From Coptis chinensis (Eukaryota; Streptophyta; Magnoliopsida; Ranunculales; Ranunculaceae): a stretch of 64,000 nt of DNA. The stretch spans positions 1 to 64,000 of the forward strand of contig JADFTS010000046.1 of the NCBI GenBank assembly GCA_015680905.1. Direction: 5' to 3'. A model generated the notes under the pieces. The model did no database searches. It saw only the letters and a program-made list of their open reading frames with translations, and had not been told where the DNA came from. Shown one piece after another: positions 24,228 through 36,682 of the stretch; within the stretch, counting starts at the first letter, position 1; each line of letters begins with the position of its first letter. A program made the position numbers and the translations under genes.

Positions 24228-27200
24228 TTAAGCCAAAATCTTGGAATCATGCGAAGACATATCTTTTCTCGAAGACATCTTCTGTTTCCTTCCTGTCCGC
24301 CTACCAGTTGCTCCTTTCCCTCTTGAATTCATTACTTGTGCATTACCTTCCATCTGCAATTAATCGAATGCACATTTTAGAATTTAAATGATTTTAGCCT
24401 ACTTCAAGGTAGCAATAAAAGGGTACAATTTTGGAATCATAAGAAGCTAGAAATAGTAGGATTGTTTAGAAACCTGTCTATAGTACAGATGGGTTTCATA
24501 TGACTAGGCCTAACTAATAATTGCTGATTGTTTCGGGAAGACCTCTCCAAACAGAGGGAATTTGACAATATCCACATTTAGACTATAGCATATCTTGTAG
24601 CACATAAAGGACACCTGTATGACATTATTCAATTAACACGTGCAATGCTAAGTGAGATTGACACGGGTACATGTATCTATATCCAATTCTGACATGAAGT
24701 ATCCAACACGGTAAAATAGCAAAAGTTAAAGGTACATGACGTTTAATAGGTCCATGTATCGTATCCAAGACGGATAGGGGATACGTATCCGACAAGGATT
24801 TTTCCTAAAATACAGAGTTGTTAGATACGTGACATGATAAAGCACATAGCTCGCCCTAATGGTCATGCACAACATGTAGTGTTTTTAATGTATGAGTAAT
24901 GCACTTCACTTTACTGACATGTTTTCTATATTTGGCCTTGATGAACATATATAATAAAGCCGCATATAATCAACTAACTGCATGTTTTAAAATTTTCATT
25001 TTTTTTCTTTATTGGGTACATACAAACATTTGCTCAGGTGTGTGCAGTGTGTGTTTAAATTCTGTATGTGAAACCCATTCATTTTAAGATTAAAGTAGAC
25101 CAAAATGATTAAGATTAAGATTCGTTTTAAGGTTACCCAAAAATGATTAAAATGAGACAACAGAGAGAATACTTGACAAAAGAAAACTCACCCCAACACA
25201 GAAGCTACAGAAATCAAATGACTCCATATTAAAGTCCACGTTGGTCTTTTCAGAGCTTATGCTTGAACAGTTCTTCTTCTTGCTGGTATTGAAGTTGTCG
25301 TTGTAAGAAGAGCAAGAGAATCCATGGCTACTACTATTGTTTGGTGATGAGCTATAAGATGATGGATTGAAATTTTCCTCATCTTTATGAAACATTTCCT
25401 GGAAAAGATTCTGAAGTTCTTCAAAACTTTGTTCTCCATTCTCCTGCAATTAGTTCATTTTTCATTAAAGAAAAAACTTGAAAATATATATAATTTTCTG
25501 AACTAGGAAAATCAAAGATCAAGAGAAAAAGTAACGCCAAATCATCCACTTCAACCCTTAGGTGAAACAAAAGCTGATCCCAAAATGTTGGCTTAGACGA
25601 CAAACCTTATCCTTTCCCCAAGCTACATTATTTTGGAGCTTCTTTGGATCATGAGCATCTAGAAATGAATGAAACGACTGATGTAAATATGAACATCTTT
25701 GAGTACCTCGTCCCTTCATCCAACCTATTCAAAACTAAACCCCTCTTCCAGTAAACCCATGTTTTTTATTTCCTAACCTTTTGCCAATACAATGTTGAAG
25801 GTCCACCTTACGTTCTAGCAGGGGAGGTAAGAAGAATGCTGCAATGTAAAAAGCACGCAAAAAACAACAGTTCCATCTAGAAGTAAGGATCAGAAAATCC
25901 TTATTTGTATCCTTAACAGCTACATTCAGCACTTTTCTACCTCAATTATGGCACTCACACTCCCCCTAACACTGTAATCCTGGCCTAGCCCCTTTTCAAC
26001 AAACTGAAAAGAAACCAACTACACTTGGTCTGGAGGCTCCAAAAGCTTCTTGTGGGGTTCCCCTTATACTTCCAAAGAACCTCTAGACTCACACCGTCTA
26101 GGTACTTTGTGCCTCAGACTAAAGAATTCATGACCAAACGCCCGAAAAGACCGTCATCAGGAACTAATTCACCGAAAGAAACGTGTTGTTGAGATAAATA
26201 GTCCAACATTGCGAGTTTAAAGCCTTGCCAACTAATTTTTAAATTCCAAGGACCACCCCACTCACTGCCACAAGGTTTTGAGTTTGATGTTCCAAATTTT
26301 AAGAGATGCCCATCGAGATTTGTTGGGGGTAGGGGGTTGATAGAAAATCTACTGGAAACCTTTCCAAATGTGTCGTGCACCACTCCAGTTAATTAAGATA
26401 GATTGGTTGTGTTATAGCTCTTATTGACCAATCAGATAAAAAAAAATCTCCTACTTCTGAACAAGTACACATTAGTTCCCACGATATCTCATCGTCTCAA
26501 TGAAAACATAAGAAAACATAGATTAACTTGAAAAATATTGGCAAGATCACCCTAAAATTGCCAATTATAGCCAATGTGGTGCAGTCAACAATCACAATAT
26601 TAAATTGTATTTAACAGCCCGTTTATAATTTCCACTAGTTTAAACTTTAAACGAAACTAGAAGAATTTAAAAACTCACACGTGGCTTTGTTTGTCGCATC
26701 ATAACCACCATTTCTCCCAAAAAATCACACATACCCTGCACATATTCATATAAAAAAAAAAAAGGAAAAAACTGCAAGTAAAATTTATACAGAGAGAATT
26801 CATTATTTAATAAAAGCTCGAATTGCCATCCCATAAATTCAAAAGAAAAAAAATATAAACAATTTCCGTAATACTTACATTTTCGTCATCATCATTATTG
26901 TAGACACCTACGTCATACAGCATTCTTTTGTTCTCGTCCGATAGTACTACAATAACCCAACAAAAAATAAAAAATGGAAAATAAAAAATGAATATTTTTT
27001 TTATTATGAGTTGCAAATAGTTACCAGAATAAGCTTCCTGTACTGCTTGAAAATTCTTCTTTGATTCTTCAATGAAGTTGGAATCACCTGAAGAAGAACA
27101 CCTATCTGGATGCCATCTCTGCAAAACCAATTCAATCATAAATATCAAAATAGGAAGTAAACAAAGCAAAACAAAGCAGGCAATATCTTCAAATCATCAT

Positions 27201-27405
27201 AATAACTTACATAAAACTATATAAACTAAGCAGTATGGGAAAAAGATAACAACTTGACCCATCATCATAATAACAACTATTTCATCAGTGTATGTATACT
27301 AACCAAGGCAAGCTTCTTATAAGCATTTCTAAGTTCGAAATGTGAACAGTTCTTCTTCAGTCCCAAAACTGCATATAAATCACTCCCTTCTTCTTCACTG
27401 GCCAT
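24228..27405 (-). CDS. J-domain (DnaJ-like) protein, six exons
   Basis: A small plant J protein that should stimulate the ATPase of an Hsp70 partner. I join exons 27304-27405, 27025-27118, 26879-26946, 26679-26735, 25192-25443 and 24228-24353. All introns are GT-AG, and the total is 699 bp, or 232 residues. The J domain spans about residues 8-78: DLYAVLGL, AYKKLAL, the essential HPD at 37-39 (RWHPDRC), then FQAVQEAYSVLSDENKRMLYD. The rest has a short GMCDFLGEM segment, a long Ser/Asn-rich linker (about 108-190) and a basic C-terminus (GRRTGRKQ). There is no Gly/Phe region or zinc fingers, so it is not a DNAJA/B chaperone of standard type. The start at 27403-27405 gives the usual short N-terminus. 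An in-frame open stretch upstream to 27534 could extend it, but that part is low-complexity. Confidence 0.9.
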
Positions 27406-27966
27406 TACTGCTTTTACTGAAGAAGAAGAAGAAGAAGAAGGAAGAACATTAAATATCGACGAATTTGATACAAATATTTTAGAAACTACAACATGACGAT
27501 ATCTCAGAAGCTGAGATTTTGAGATATTTTGCAATTATGTTGGATTCGCGAAGCTTCTTTGTTCGGGGAGTCAATTTTGGGCTGCGACTGAAAACCAGGG
27601 TCCAACGGCCAACCTTCAAGTTGGCGGGGGACCACTGTGATTGGGAAAAGGACATTTTCTGTATTGGATGGGCTAATATCTTCATTGCCAATGGATGGGT
27701 TAAAGCCCAATTAAAGTTAATCTGTCCTGACTCCTGAATAATATTTGACAAGTGCACGAGTTGAAGTTTTTACTTAAGCATTCACAATTTGAGGGTCTGT
27801 CATGCTAGAATATTTTACATTTTTACACAGACCGATTTTAGATTTTAGATACAGTAAAGTTCCAAACTAGTACTGCTAACCTAAACAGTTAAAATCGGTT
27901 TTTGAAACTAATCGGGTCGAGGAAGTGGACCGAATCCGAGGCTATGACCGAAAAATCTCGGAGTGA
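27406..27966. other. Upstream region of the J-protein gene, no other gene seen
   Basis: Contains the likely 5' UTR and promoter of the - strand J gene, including a GAA/TTC triplet run near 27421-27440. No TATA box stood out. Confidence 0.5.
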
Positions 27967-28078
27967 TATGTAATTGGTAAAATTTATGGGTTATGATACT
28001 GTAGGGTCCGAGTTCAACCCCGCCACACACTATTGAAGTTCTTGATCTCTTTAAAAATAGGTTTGCCCACACATTTAA
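27967..28078 (+). mobile_element. tRNA-derived SINE-like copy, degenerate
   Basis: Homologous to the next copy: TTGGTAAAATTTATGGG, ATGATACT, a box-B-like GAGTTCAACCCC, then CTTGATCTCTTTAAAAATAG. The box A region has decayed. Confidence 0.55.
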
Positions 28079-28208
28079 GGCAGGTGACGACTAACAAAGT
28101 CGGTAAAATCTTTGGATGATGATACTAGAGGTTTGGGGTTCGAATCCTGCCAGCATCAAAGAGTTACTGATCTCATTTAAAAACAAAGTTTACCAATAAT
28201 AAAAAAAT
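28079..28208 (+). mobile_element. tRNA-derived SINE
   Basis: Has an RNA polymerase III box A (TAACAAAGTCGG, 28092-28103) and a perfect box B (GGTTCGAATCC, 28137-28147), at tRNA-like spacing of about 33 bases. A non-tRNA tail reading CAAAGAGTTACTGATCTC follows, then an A-rich end. A related copy lies at 56203-56335. Confidence 0.75.
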
Positions 28209-28222
28209 GCGATTAATCGGCG

Positions 28223-29313
28223 ATTTAATCAGTTATATCTGATGTATATATTTCACACTTTCAAAATATATAATAATATAATCATACAAAATATTTCCAA
28301 ATAATTATCCGAGATGCAATAAAAAATATCAAATTTTCATAATCATATCTAATCAACTCAATTTTAGAGTAATATAGAGATGTCAAACACAACAATTATG
28401 TTAAATATTTAAAAGAATAAAGAGAGAGAAGAGATAATATATATTAGAGAAATATTACAATGATTTGTATATTTAACATTCGTTAAGAGAAGAAAATAAG
28501 TTAACTCTTAGTTGTGTGTGTTTATTAGGTTCTATTACTATTAATACGGTTTAAAATTTCAATTTGTTAATTTTACGTATTTTTTTGGGTGGGGAACCGA
28601 TATTTTCAATAAATTTTTTTCTCAGTTTAGTAAGAAATCGATAATCTCGGTCAATTAATCGGTCAATTCGGTTCAGTGAGAAAAGTTTAAAAATCAGTCA
28701 AAAATAATCGGAATACAAGCGATACGCAATTAATCGGCCAATATAACCGATATTGATAGCATAGGCTGCAAGATAAGACATTGCGTTGTCGAAAAAATTT
28801 AAATAAATAAAAAGAGACACGAAATAATATGGGCCAAGAAATCAAAGTAAACCATGAAGACATAAAGTTCTATCATGTGGCAAAATGACAACTGAGTGTA
28901 CCAACATGTATAGGATCTTTTTCATATATTAAATTGATCGCAATACAATCACCAAACTATTAACACTTCCAATACCCATACCATCAACTCAAAGGAAAAC
29001 CATTTCGTCACCACGGAGCATAACTAAAACTATTACCAGAAAGACAACTATGCGCACCTTGTAAGTTGTAACCTCAAAAGAAACAGTATTCACTCACTTT
29101 CCTTTTAAACCGGAACTGTCATTCCGTGATCGTCGCCATTGCCATATCAAGCGCCCGATATTCTAAGGATGTGAATGACCATATAAAAGCAATATCTTTG
29201 ACGAAATCTATCTTTTCTAAGATGTTGTCCAACTTTTAGTTTCTTCTCTCTACAACTCTTCCAACCTCCAATGGCATTCTTATTGCCTATGATCAAACCT
29301 ACTTCTTTCTCCA
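28223..29313. repeat. 1.09-kb tandem duplication, unit 1
   Basis: Direct repeat with 29314-30310, starting at ATTTAATC(A/G)GTTATATC and ending at CTTCTTTCTCC. No ORF of note. The last 260 bp (from about 29056) are the best conserved part of the pair. Confidence 0.85.
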
Positions 29314-30310
29314 ATTTAATCGGTTATATCGGATGTATATATTTTACACTTTTAAAATATATAATAATATAATCATACAAGATATTTCTAAATGGTTATC
29401 TGAGATGCAACAAAAAATATCAAATTTTCATAATCATATCTAATCAACTCAATTTTAGAGTACTACAGAGATGCTAAACACAATAATTATATTAAATATT
29501 TAAAAGAATAAAGAAAGATAGAGAGAGAGAGAGAGAGAGAAGATAATATATATTATAGAGATATTATAATAATTTGTATATTTAACATTCGTTAAGAGAA
29601 GAAAATAAGTAAATTCTTAGCTTGGTGTGTTTATTAGGTTTTATTATTATTAATACGGTTTAAAAATTCAATTTGTTAATTTTATGTATTTTTTTGGGTG
29701 GAGAATTGACATTTTAAATAAATTTTTTTCTCAGTTTAGTGAGAAATTAGGCGGTCAATTCAGTAATTAAATCAGTTTAGTGAAAAAAGTTTAAAAATTG
29801 GTAAAAAAATAATCAGATTAAAAGCGATACGGGATTAACCGGGTCAATATAACCCATATTGATGGCATAGGCTGCAAGCCTGCAAGATAATATAAGACAT
29901 CGTATTGTCGAAAAAATTTAAATAAATAAAAAGAGGCCCAGAATAATATGGGCCAGGAAATCAAAGTGAACCATGAAGACATAAAGTCATAAAGTTATAT
30001 GACGTGACAAAATGGAGTGTACCAACATGTATAGACTCCATATATAAAATTGATGGCACCTTGTAAGTTGTAACCTCAAAAGAAACAGTATTCACTCACT
30101 CTCCTTTTAAACCGGAACTGTGATTCCGTGATCGTAGCCATTGCCATATCCCCCGATATTCTAAGGATGCGAATGACCACATAAAAACAATATCTTTGAC
30201 AAAATCTCTCTTTTCTAAGATGTTGTCCAATTTTTAGTTTCTTCTCTCTACAACTCTTCCAACCTCCAATGTCATTCTTATTGCCTATGATCAAACCTAC
30301 TTCTTTCTCC
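29314..30310. repeat. 1.09-kb tandem duplication, unit 2
   Basis: Second copy, about 95 bp shorter. The main deletion corresponds to about 28940-29055 of unit 1. A (GA)n run at 29521-29541 is expanded relative to unit 1. The unit ends just before GGTAAGTTT at 30319-30327, a possible splice donor of a 5' UTR intron for the SAUR gene downstream. Confidence 0.85.
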
Positions 30311-31070
30311 AGTTAATAGGGTAAGTTTATTTCCTTGTTTTATGTCCTTTAGCTATATCTGAATTTTATATTATTCTTGTTTATAGTCTTCTTATTGTTG
30401 GTTACATGCATCTCGATCCTGCTTAACTGTATGGCGCGACATTTGAGATTGTTTCATATCAAGATTGGATCTGAAGAAGATATAAATACCTTTTACGTAT
30501 TTAGTTTTTGTTACAACGAGGTGCTAAACAAATGTATGTGATCGGACGAGTTGGTTATATTGGGCCACATGACATTTTCAGTTCTAGAATTATTTCGGCG
30601 TCGTGGAGATCATTGGACAATTTAACTAAGTCAGGATTTCATACATTCTTATCAAAAAACAAAAGAAAAAGGATTTCATACATTGTCTAAGATAATAAAA
30701 GATCGAATACAATTTTCAAATTTTGAATGGTATATATGGTTTTTTGGCATGCCAAAACTTTCTGTAAGATAGTATTCTATTACAATTACGATTACTATGC
30801 AATTGATGAATTGATAGTTATAAGTGCTCTTTTCTTTAGTTCAAAGATATGAAAACAGGTTCGTGCATGACACTAGAGACATAATTTTGATTAGAACTTC
30901 ACCACTTTTTATTTACCCGGACAGAGCTGATTTATTGTTCTGATTCTTTTGGTACGTTGTTAATCATGGATGATTCCAATATGTGTATGAATGAAGATCT
31001 GATAGGTTCGTCTCATCTAGAATCAAGCAGTATACAATTGAAGTTGGTAAACTGATTGATGCATCTCGCC
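30311..31070. other. Upstream region of SAUR gene 1, no other gene seen
   Basis: About 760 bp without a recognisable coding region. It may hold promoter, 5' UTR and a leader intron, but no exon-intron structure can be fixed from sequence alone. Confidence 0.5.
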
Positions 31071-31947
31071 ATGGCTGAGGATGGGAACCCCAAATTGACT
31101 GGAATTCGGCAGATAATCCGGTTAAAGGAGATCCTCCAAAAGTGGCAGTCCGTAACACTTAGCCCAAAGAGTAACAGCCCGCCACACCAACATGAGAAAA
31201 CCCTTGCAGGCATCTCTCCAGCCATCAACAAACGCTTAAGAAATACATACATTGCTTGTGATTCTGATGAGGAGGGCTGTCCTAGCCCAGAACCACCACC
31301 AGATGTCCCAAAAGGATATCTGGCAGTGTATGTTGGGCCTGAGCTTCGGAGGTTTATTATTCCAACGAGCTATCTTAGCCATCATATGTTCAAAATGCTG
31401 TTAGAGAAGACTGAGGAGGAGTTTGGCTTCGACCACAAGGGTGCACTCACTATTCCTTGTGAGACCGAGACCTTCAAATATCTCATTAACTGGATGCAAT
31501 GCCACCCCAGTGTCGATATTCATCTTGAAGACGATCCTGGTAATCCCTCAACTTACACTTCAATTCTTTCTTTCTAAGTTAACTTCTAACAGAAGTATCA
31601 TGATGGTGTTGACAAATTGAATATGCTAATGGCCATGTTAATATATTTACATGATAAGTAAATGAAATGAAAACTAGTAAGACAGAAACTTAATGACACT
31701 TAGGATAGACTGGCTGAGGCTTATCAACGATATACTTCTGAGATGGCTTATCAGCAAAATTTAAAATCCATATCATTTTGACTCGAAGTTTTTGTATAGT
31801 TAGGATTATATTATTTCGTTTCGTGCGCACAACAAGACCATCTAATACTATTTTGACCGAGTTAATTAAGATTTTGTAGAAGAAGATGCTGAAGATGCAG
31901 AGGCAAAGCATGATGCAGAACAAAAACAGGACGACACAGAAGAATAA
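31071..31947 (+). CDS. SAUR-family auxin-responsive protein, long type, two exons
   Basis: Small auxin up RNA proteins act at the plasma membrane, where many inhibit PP2C.D phosphatases and so promote H+-ATPase activity and cell expansion. Proposed exons are 31071-31539 and 31871-31947 (intron 331 bp, GT...AG), giving 181 residues. The N-terminus has [19 protein letters not shown] (9-27), then a CDSDEE-PSPEPP linker. The SAUR domain is at about 78-145: [43 protein letters not shown]. The linker and N-terminus are those of the Arabidopsis At5g20810/At3g43120 group. Exon 2 adds an acidic tail ending DDTEE. Without splicing, the ORF stops at 31577, so exon 2 is an inference from frame and composition. 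ATG at 31071 is preferred over an in-frame ATG at 31059 because family members start close to the KLTG motif. Confidence 0.9.
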
Positions 31948-32765
31948 AGGCTTATGGGCTTGTACAGAAGTGCAAATTAATTTAGAAAAGTTGCTTTGCT
32001 GGTGTTCTTGAGATTTGATTGATTTTTTATATTTTTTCCCCTTTTTATGATCACGGGCAATAGGACTTAGTTAGAATTTTCGAAGTCGAATGTTTGGCCA
32101 GAAGCAGAGGAGAGGAATTATGAGTGAATCTCAATCCCTGAATCTTTTTAGCATCACATTTGATATTATATGAAAATTTTGACATATGTATGTGTTGAAA
32201 CCTTTGTAATGTTTATGTGACTATTAACATGTTTCGATTTACTATTTCTTGTTTGTAGGATTTATATATTAAGTTTTATCTTTTCCATTCTATTTTAGAT
32301 GCTATTCGTATGTATTAAAGATAGATGAGTACTCTTTGAGAGATAACTTACTAATAATTTTTCCCAGTAATATTATGGCATGTCATTTTCAATGACATAT
32401 GACAGATGATTGTTCATGTTCACGCCCTTAAGAGACAACTGGAATAAAATCTTGCAAGGAAGTAGAGATCTCTATTCTTCTTTTTCGCTCAAAACCAAGA
32501 TCACATAAATGTTGTTGTTAATAAATAATAATCATTATGTCATTCGGTAGTGTTGATAGAGATGTAAATATATTATTTGCAATCAACTTTGTGGACACGG
32601 CATGCTGCTTCCCTATTCAAAACTATTTATATAAGCATTTGAACAAGTAATCAAGTGATGAATATCACATCACACTAACGTAGTTTATCAACACCCTATT
32701 GTAGTATAGTTAGAGTCTATATCGCCGTCCCTCTTAGTACACAAGGACACATAAATGCACGGCTT
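31948..32765. other. Intergenic between SAUR genes 1 and 2, no gene seen
   Basis: AT-rich spacer with no coding similarity. Holds the 3' UTR of SAUR 1 and the promoter of SAUR 2. Confidence 0.55.
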
Positions 32766-32772
32766 TATATAT
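32766..32772 (+). promoter_or_regulatory. TATA box of SAUR gene 2
   Basis: TATATAT, 94-100 bp upstream of the ATG and directly before the 32-bp repeat. Confidence 0.5.
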
Positions 32773-32836
32773 GCATGGCTATTGGTTAAGTTGGAGACTA
32801 AGAAGCATGGCTATTCGTTAAGTTGGAGACTAAGAA
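32773..32836 (+). repeat. Two 32-bp direct repeats in the SAUR 2 leader
   Basis: 32773-32804 and 32805-32836 differ at one base (ATTGGTTAAG against ATTCGTTAAG). They lie between the TATA box and the start codon, so at least the second copy should be in the 5' UTR. Confidence 0.85.
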
Positions 32837-32865
32837 ACCAGGCGAGCTCATAAGGGGTCATAGTA

Positions 32866-33177
32866 ATGGGTGTAAAAGCAAGTAAGTTGAGCAAGATCAT
32901 GAATGGAAATAGTTACAAACGCTTGAAGGGGTCTCCCTTGGCACCAAGAGGATATGTTCCAGTGTGTGTCGGTGTGGAGAACGAAACAAAGTGCTTCATG
33001 GTCCATAGGAACTCACTTCGCGAGACTGAGTTTGTTGAGCTTCTCTACAGATCTGCAGAGGAATATGGATTTCATAATCAAGGCGTCCTTAGGATCCCTT
33101 ACAACGCCAAAGACTTTGAGGAATGGATGATCAAAGCAGCAAGGAGAAGAAGGATGTTACGGGTCCTACCGGCCTAG
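32866..33177 (+). CDS. SAUR-family auxin-responsive protein, short type, single exon
   Basis: This 103-residue intronless protein has a SAUR domain at about 26-90: APRGYVPVCVG, then FMVHRNSL, ELLYRSAEEYGFHNQGVLRIP. The motif order and single exon are typical of SAURs. VPVCVGVENETK replaces the more usual AVYVG-E-RRFVIP, so it is a divergent member. A short basic C-terminus (ARRRRMLR) follows. ATG at 32866 is the first in frame after the leader repeats, and the stop TAG is at 33175-33177. Presumed role is auxin-linked growth control, as for the family. Confidence 0.88.
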   Translation: MGVKASKLSKIMNGNSYKRLKGSPLAPRGYVPVCVGVENETKCFMVHRNSLRETEFVELLYRSAEEYGFHNQGVLRIPYNAKDFEEWMIKAARRRRMLRVLPA

Positions 33178-36100
33178 AAACTGAACTATAGGAAATTCTT
33201 ATTAGTATATATGCATGTTTATCATACAATTCTATAGTTCAACTTAATTAGCATGTTAGTCATGTTCATTAACTGCGCTCTTGGGTTTAGACAGTGGTAC
33301 GGTGTAATAGCATTGATTGATCGAAGTCATTTCTCCATTCTCCAGTAACCAGTTTGTAAAGGTAGTCTGCTTCAGTCTTTATCAACGCTAACCAAATGTA
33401 CATATACAGTATATCATATATTCATATATATGTTTATTGCCACAAAAATGCTTGAAGAACACAACTTTTGGAAGGAATTGGTTCATCATAACAGGTGCTT
33501 AAAAATAAAGAGATCGGCCTCCTTGCTTGGAGATGGTTTAGACTTTAGAGTGTTCAAGATATATGGACTTTTTTATGTTTTTTGTTTGCAACGCAACTAG
33601 ATAGGGGTCATCTCAATACTTTTTTTTTGAGAAGTCATCTCAATACTTATTCAGTAGATTAACCAAAAAAAACCTCAAAGAAAATTGACATCATCTTGGA
33701 ATTTAATTACTTCATATAAATAAACCAATAGTCCACACTCCACACACTCGAGATTTACTTAGTAAATAAATCGTACCAATAGTCTTTTACTACTGTCCAT
33801 GGAAAAACTCTAAGAAATGCGACAGTGTTCAACCAAGACAATAGTCTTTTCGAGTTTTTGTAGGGTGCCCACGGAATAAATCTTGTTACGACTTAAAAAC
33901 CTCTAATAATTGGCCGGAAGCATTTTTGGCAGAGTCATAGCCTATTGCCGACTTAAAAAAATGTCAGAAAACATCGAATGTGAAGGAAATTGGCGTTATT
34001 ATCCGAACTTTGAAGTAGGGTAGACCATGGTTCGGAATCGGATTGGGAATTTCGCTTGAAATACTAGCTTAGATTATAGAACAATTTGGTACATGCCAAA
34101 CAGCCAAAGTACCAGTATCGAAGTCTCTGGGGTATGCAACGTACTGGATCTCTACATATACAGATACATTTTGCACAAAATTTCTTTTTGGAGGTAGACT
34201 AAGACTTAAGAATGTGTAGAAGATCAAATTTAGCTGACAACATGATAATTATTGTTCTATCCATATTCTAATTAGCAACACAAAAGAGAGCAAAATTCAT
34301 CTAAAGACAAATATAGCAGATTTTGAAAAACCCTATACAATGCACAAACAACAAAATACAAACTTAGCAGTTTGTTGAACCCATGCTTACTCCCACGTAC
34401 ACCGATATAAAAAGAAAATGTAGGATAGAAGAACGTAGTTCGATCATGTTACTTTCGGCGAATTTTTGTCCATCTAAATTCATTAGAGGAGACCAGAAGG
34501 ATGATGAAATAGAGACCAGGTGATGTGTGTGATATGATTCGATCAATTAACTCCAATGAAGAAAGAACAAAAGGCATGACACGTGAATCTCAAAGAAAAG
34601 AACCCCAACAACCAAACCGAACCAAACCAAACCAAACCAATGGCGCCTACAGCATTTTTCTTATACCATTTGCCAAGTTGCTGGACCTTTTTCAGTCCAA
34701 CAAAGGCAGCATTTTTTTGTGTTTTTTTTTAATATTACTTGTTTTCAGTTTGTGTAATATGTAAGGTGTAAGTGTAATTCATTGGTAGAAGATTAAACAA
34801 ATTGACACGATTTATTTTTAACCATTTAATTGACGTGATTCCCCAGAAATTTACTGATTTCTATTTACTGATTTCTTTTCTTCATCATATCACTTTTAGA
34901 ACTTATACATAGTTACATACATCCATATAGTTCAAGATTTTGGAATCGTCGGAATTCCAACAAATCCAAAAACTGGAATTCCGGTCCTTATTTCCCTATA
35001 TTCTGAGTGTATTTCAAAATTTTATATTTTTCGAACTTTTAATCCAAATTTCAAATTTCTCAAAAATCGAAATATTTGATGAAATTCCGAAAATTCCATT
35101 GAAATCACGAACTATGATATGATATGAACCCCAAACCTATGATATGATCACCCAAAGAATTTAGCAACTTTACTAGTTGATGAATGTGTTTTCTACTTAA
35201 ATTATGTATATTTTCTATATTTCTTGTGGGCTAATATAAACATCCATCCAAAGTCCAAACTAAGTACAATGGCTGCAGAGTTCGTTAATTGAGCCCTCAA
35301 ATCTCAAAATAACTGCGCGTATGTTTGAGTGTGATTGTTTTTCTGGGGAGAGGAAGTGTGCGCTGCAGTAATACTTACGAAAAGCCCTCCAAGCCAAAAG
35401 GACCATGACAAAGGATTGAGTCCAAAATGAAGCATATACAGCTACACTCGCTCTTATAGCTTCTTTTAGGGCTCAAAAGCGAACATTCTCTGTAAGAAAA
35501 ATTCAAAAGAGGCATTGACTTTGAGTGGATCAAAGCTAAAGAAGATTTTCAGTGTGGATTCTAGTCAGTACTTTGTCAAAAATCATGCACTTTTTTGCAA
35601 CATGGATTTGCACTTACTCTTCTTTACAACGGTTTGTAAATAATACCTTTTGCCAACTTGAGAATATTACTCTGTCAGTCTATCCTTATGTTTCCATGTT
35701 TGCAACATCTAACACTAGTCTAGCAATCTAACAGGGAAAGTCCAAACTTCAAGCAACTAATACATTACTTTATAGAACGAATGTTCATTACATAAAATTG
35801 TTGTATGAGATCATAAAACCAGTGGTTATGTTACTTATAAGCATGAAAGATGTTAATAAAGTAGGGAACTAAGTAATTTGAAACTCTCTTCCGGTGATCA
35901 GATTACAAGTCCTCGCAATTCCAACAAGATAAATGTTCATTCTTGTACATATATACAAGTTCAGTACTACAATGACGCCATATTTTCTATTAGTAGACAG
36001 CGCAACCGTGAAGTAACGTGCATTGTAGATGATGAATTATTGAATTGAGATGGTACTATAACTATAAATATCAAATTTGTCTGAATCTCAATCTCCTAGA

Positions 36101-36682
36101 TAGAAGGCTGGCATTCATCTTTAGCTATGGAGCAACCGTGCATAATTACATTGCCAGTACTAAAAGTCACGGCCAAAAGAATTTAAGGAATTGCTATGGA
36201 ACAAGCTTCGTTTGCAGTTATAATGCCAGTATTAGAAGGTCCTGAAAAGAATGTAAATTGTAAATGACTGCTGGTTGACTGGTTCCGATGAATATATTCA
36301 AAATGATCAGAGCTCGAAACAGAATTGGTAGAGTGCTTATATTAATGTCTTATAACTCTGTACAAATATGACAAAAAACAATTTGCATTTTCCAAACGAG
36401 ATCATTTTATTAAATACAACAATTAATTTGACAGAATTGATGAAGGAACGACAACAATTAAAACTTCCCATCAAGTTCACTAAGATAGTAAATAGGTTAA
36501 TCCTCAGCGTTCAATAGGAACTTTTACATCCCTCAAATCAAATCTCTTAGGCTCTCTCTACACAGCTACCAATTATTGCCTTGAAAATTTTTACAAATTT
36601 CTAATGTGTGATTAAATTCTTAATGACATAATAACTCATCATAGACATAGTCATTCTTCGTTGTTATTTCTTCATGGCCAAC
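33178..36682. other. Intergenic, no gene seen
   Basis: About 3.5 kb of AT-rich DNA between SAUR 2 and SAUR 3. Besides a pentanucleotide repeat at 34611-34640, it holds an imperfect inverted pair around 34928-35116 (ATAGTTCAAGATTTTGGAAT against CACGAACTAT). The second resembles the termini of the element at 43050-43617, but no target duplication was found. Confidence 0.55.
34611..34640. repeat. Microsatellite (ACCAA)6, one base changed
   Basis: Six tandem 5-bp units. The second reads ACCGA. Confidence 0.9.

Noticed and set aside
25735-25932. ORF inside the J-protein gene
   Set aside because: It lies within intron 4 and has no protein similarity.
28137-28147. tRNA gene suggested by a perfect box B
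   Set aside because: No acceptor or anticodon stem can be formed around it, and homologous copies with a common tail show it is a SINE.
34525-34764. 79-codon ORF with a hydrophobic C-terminus
   Set aside because: It reads through the ACCAA microsatellite and a T-rich stretch. The hydrophobicity comes from poly-T.
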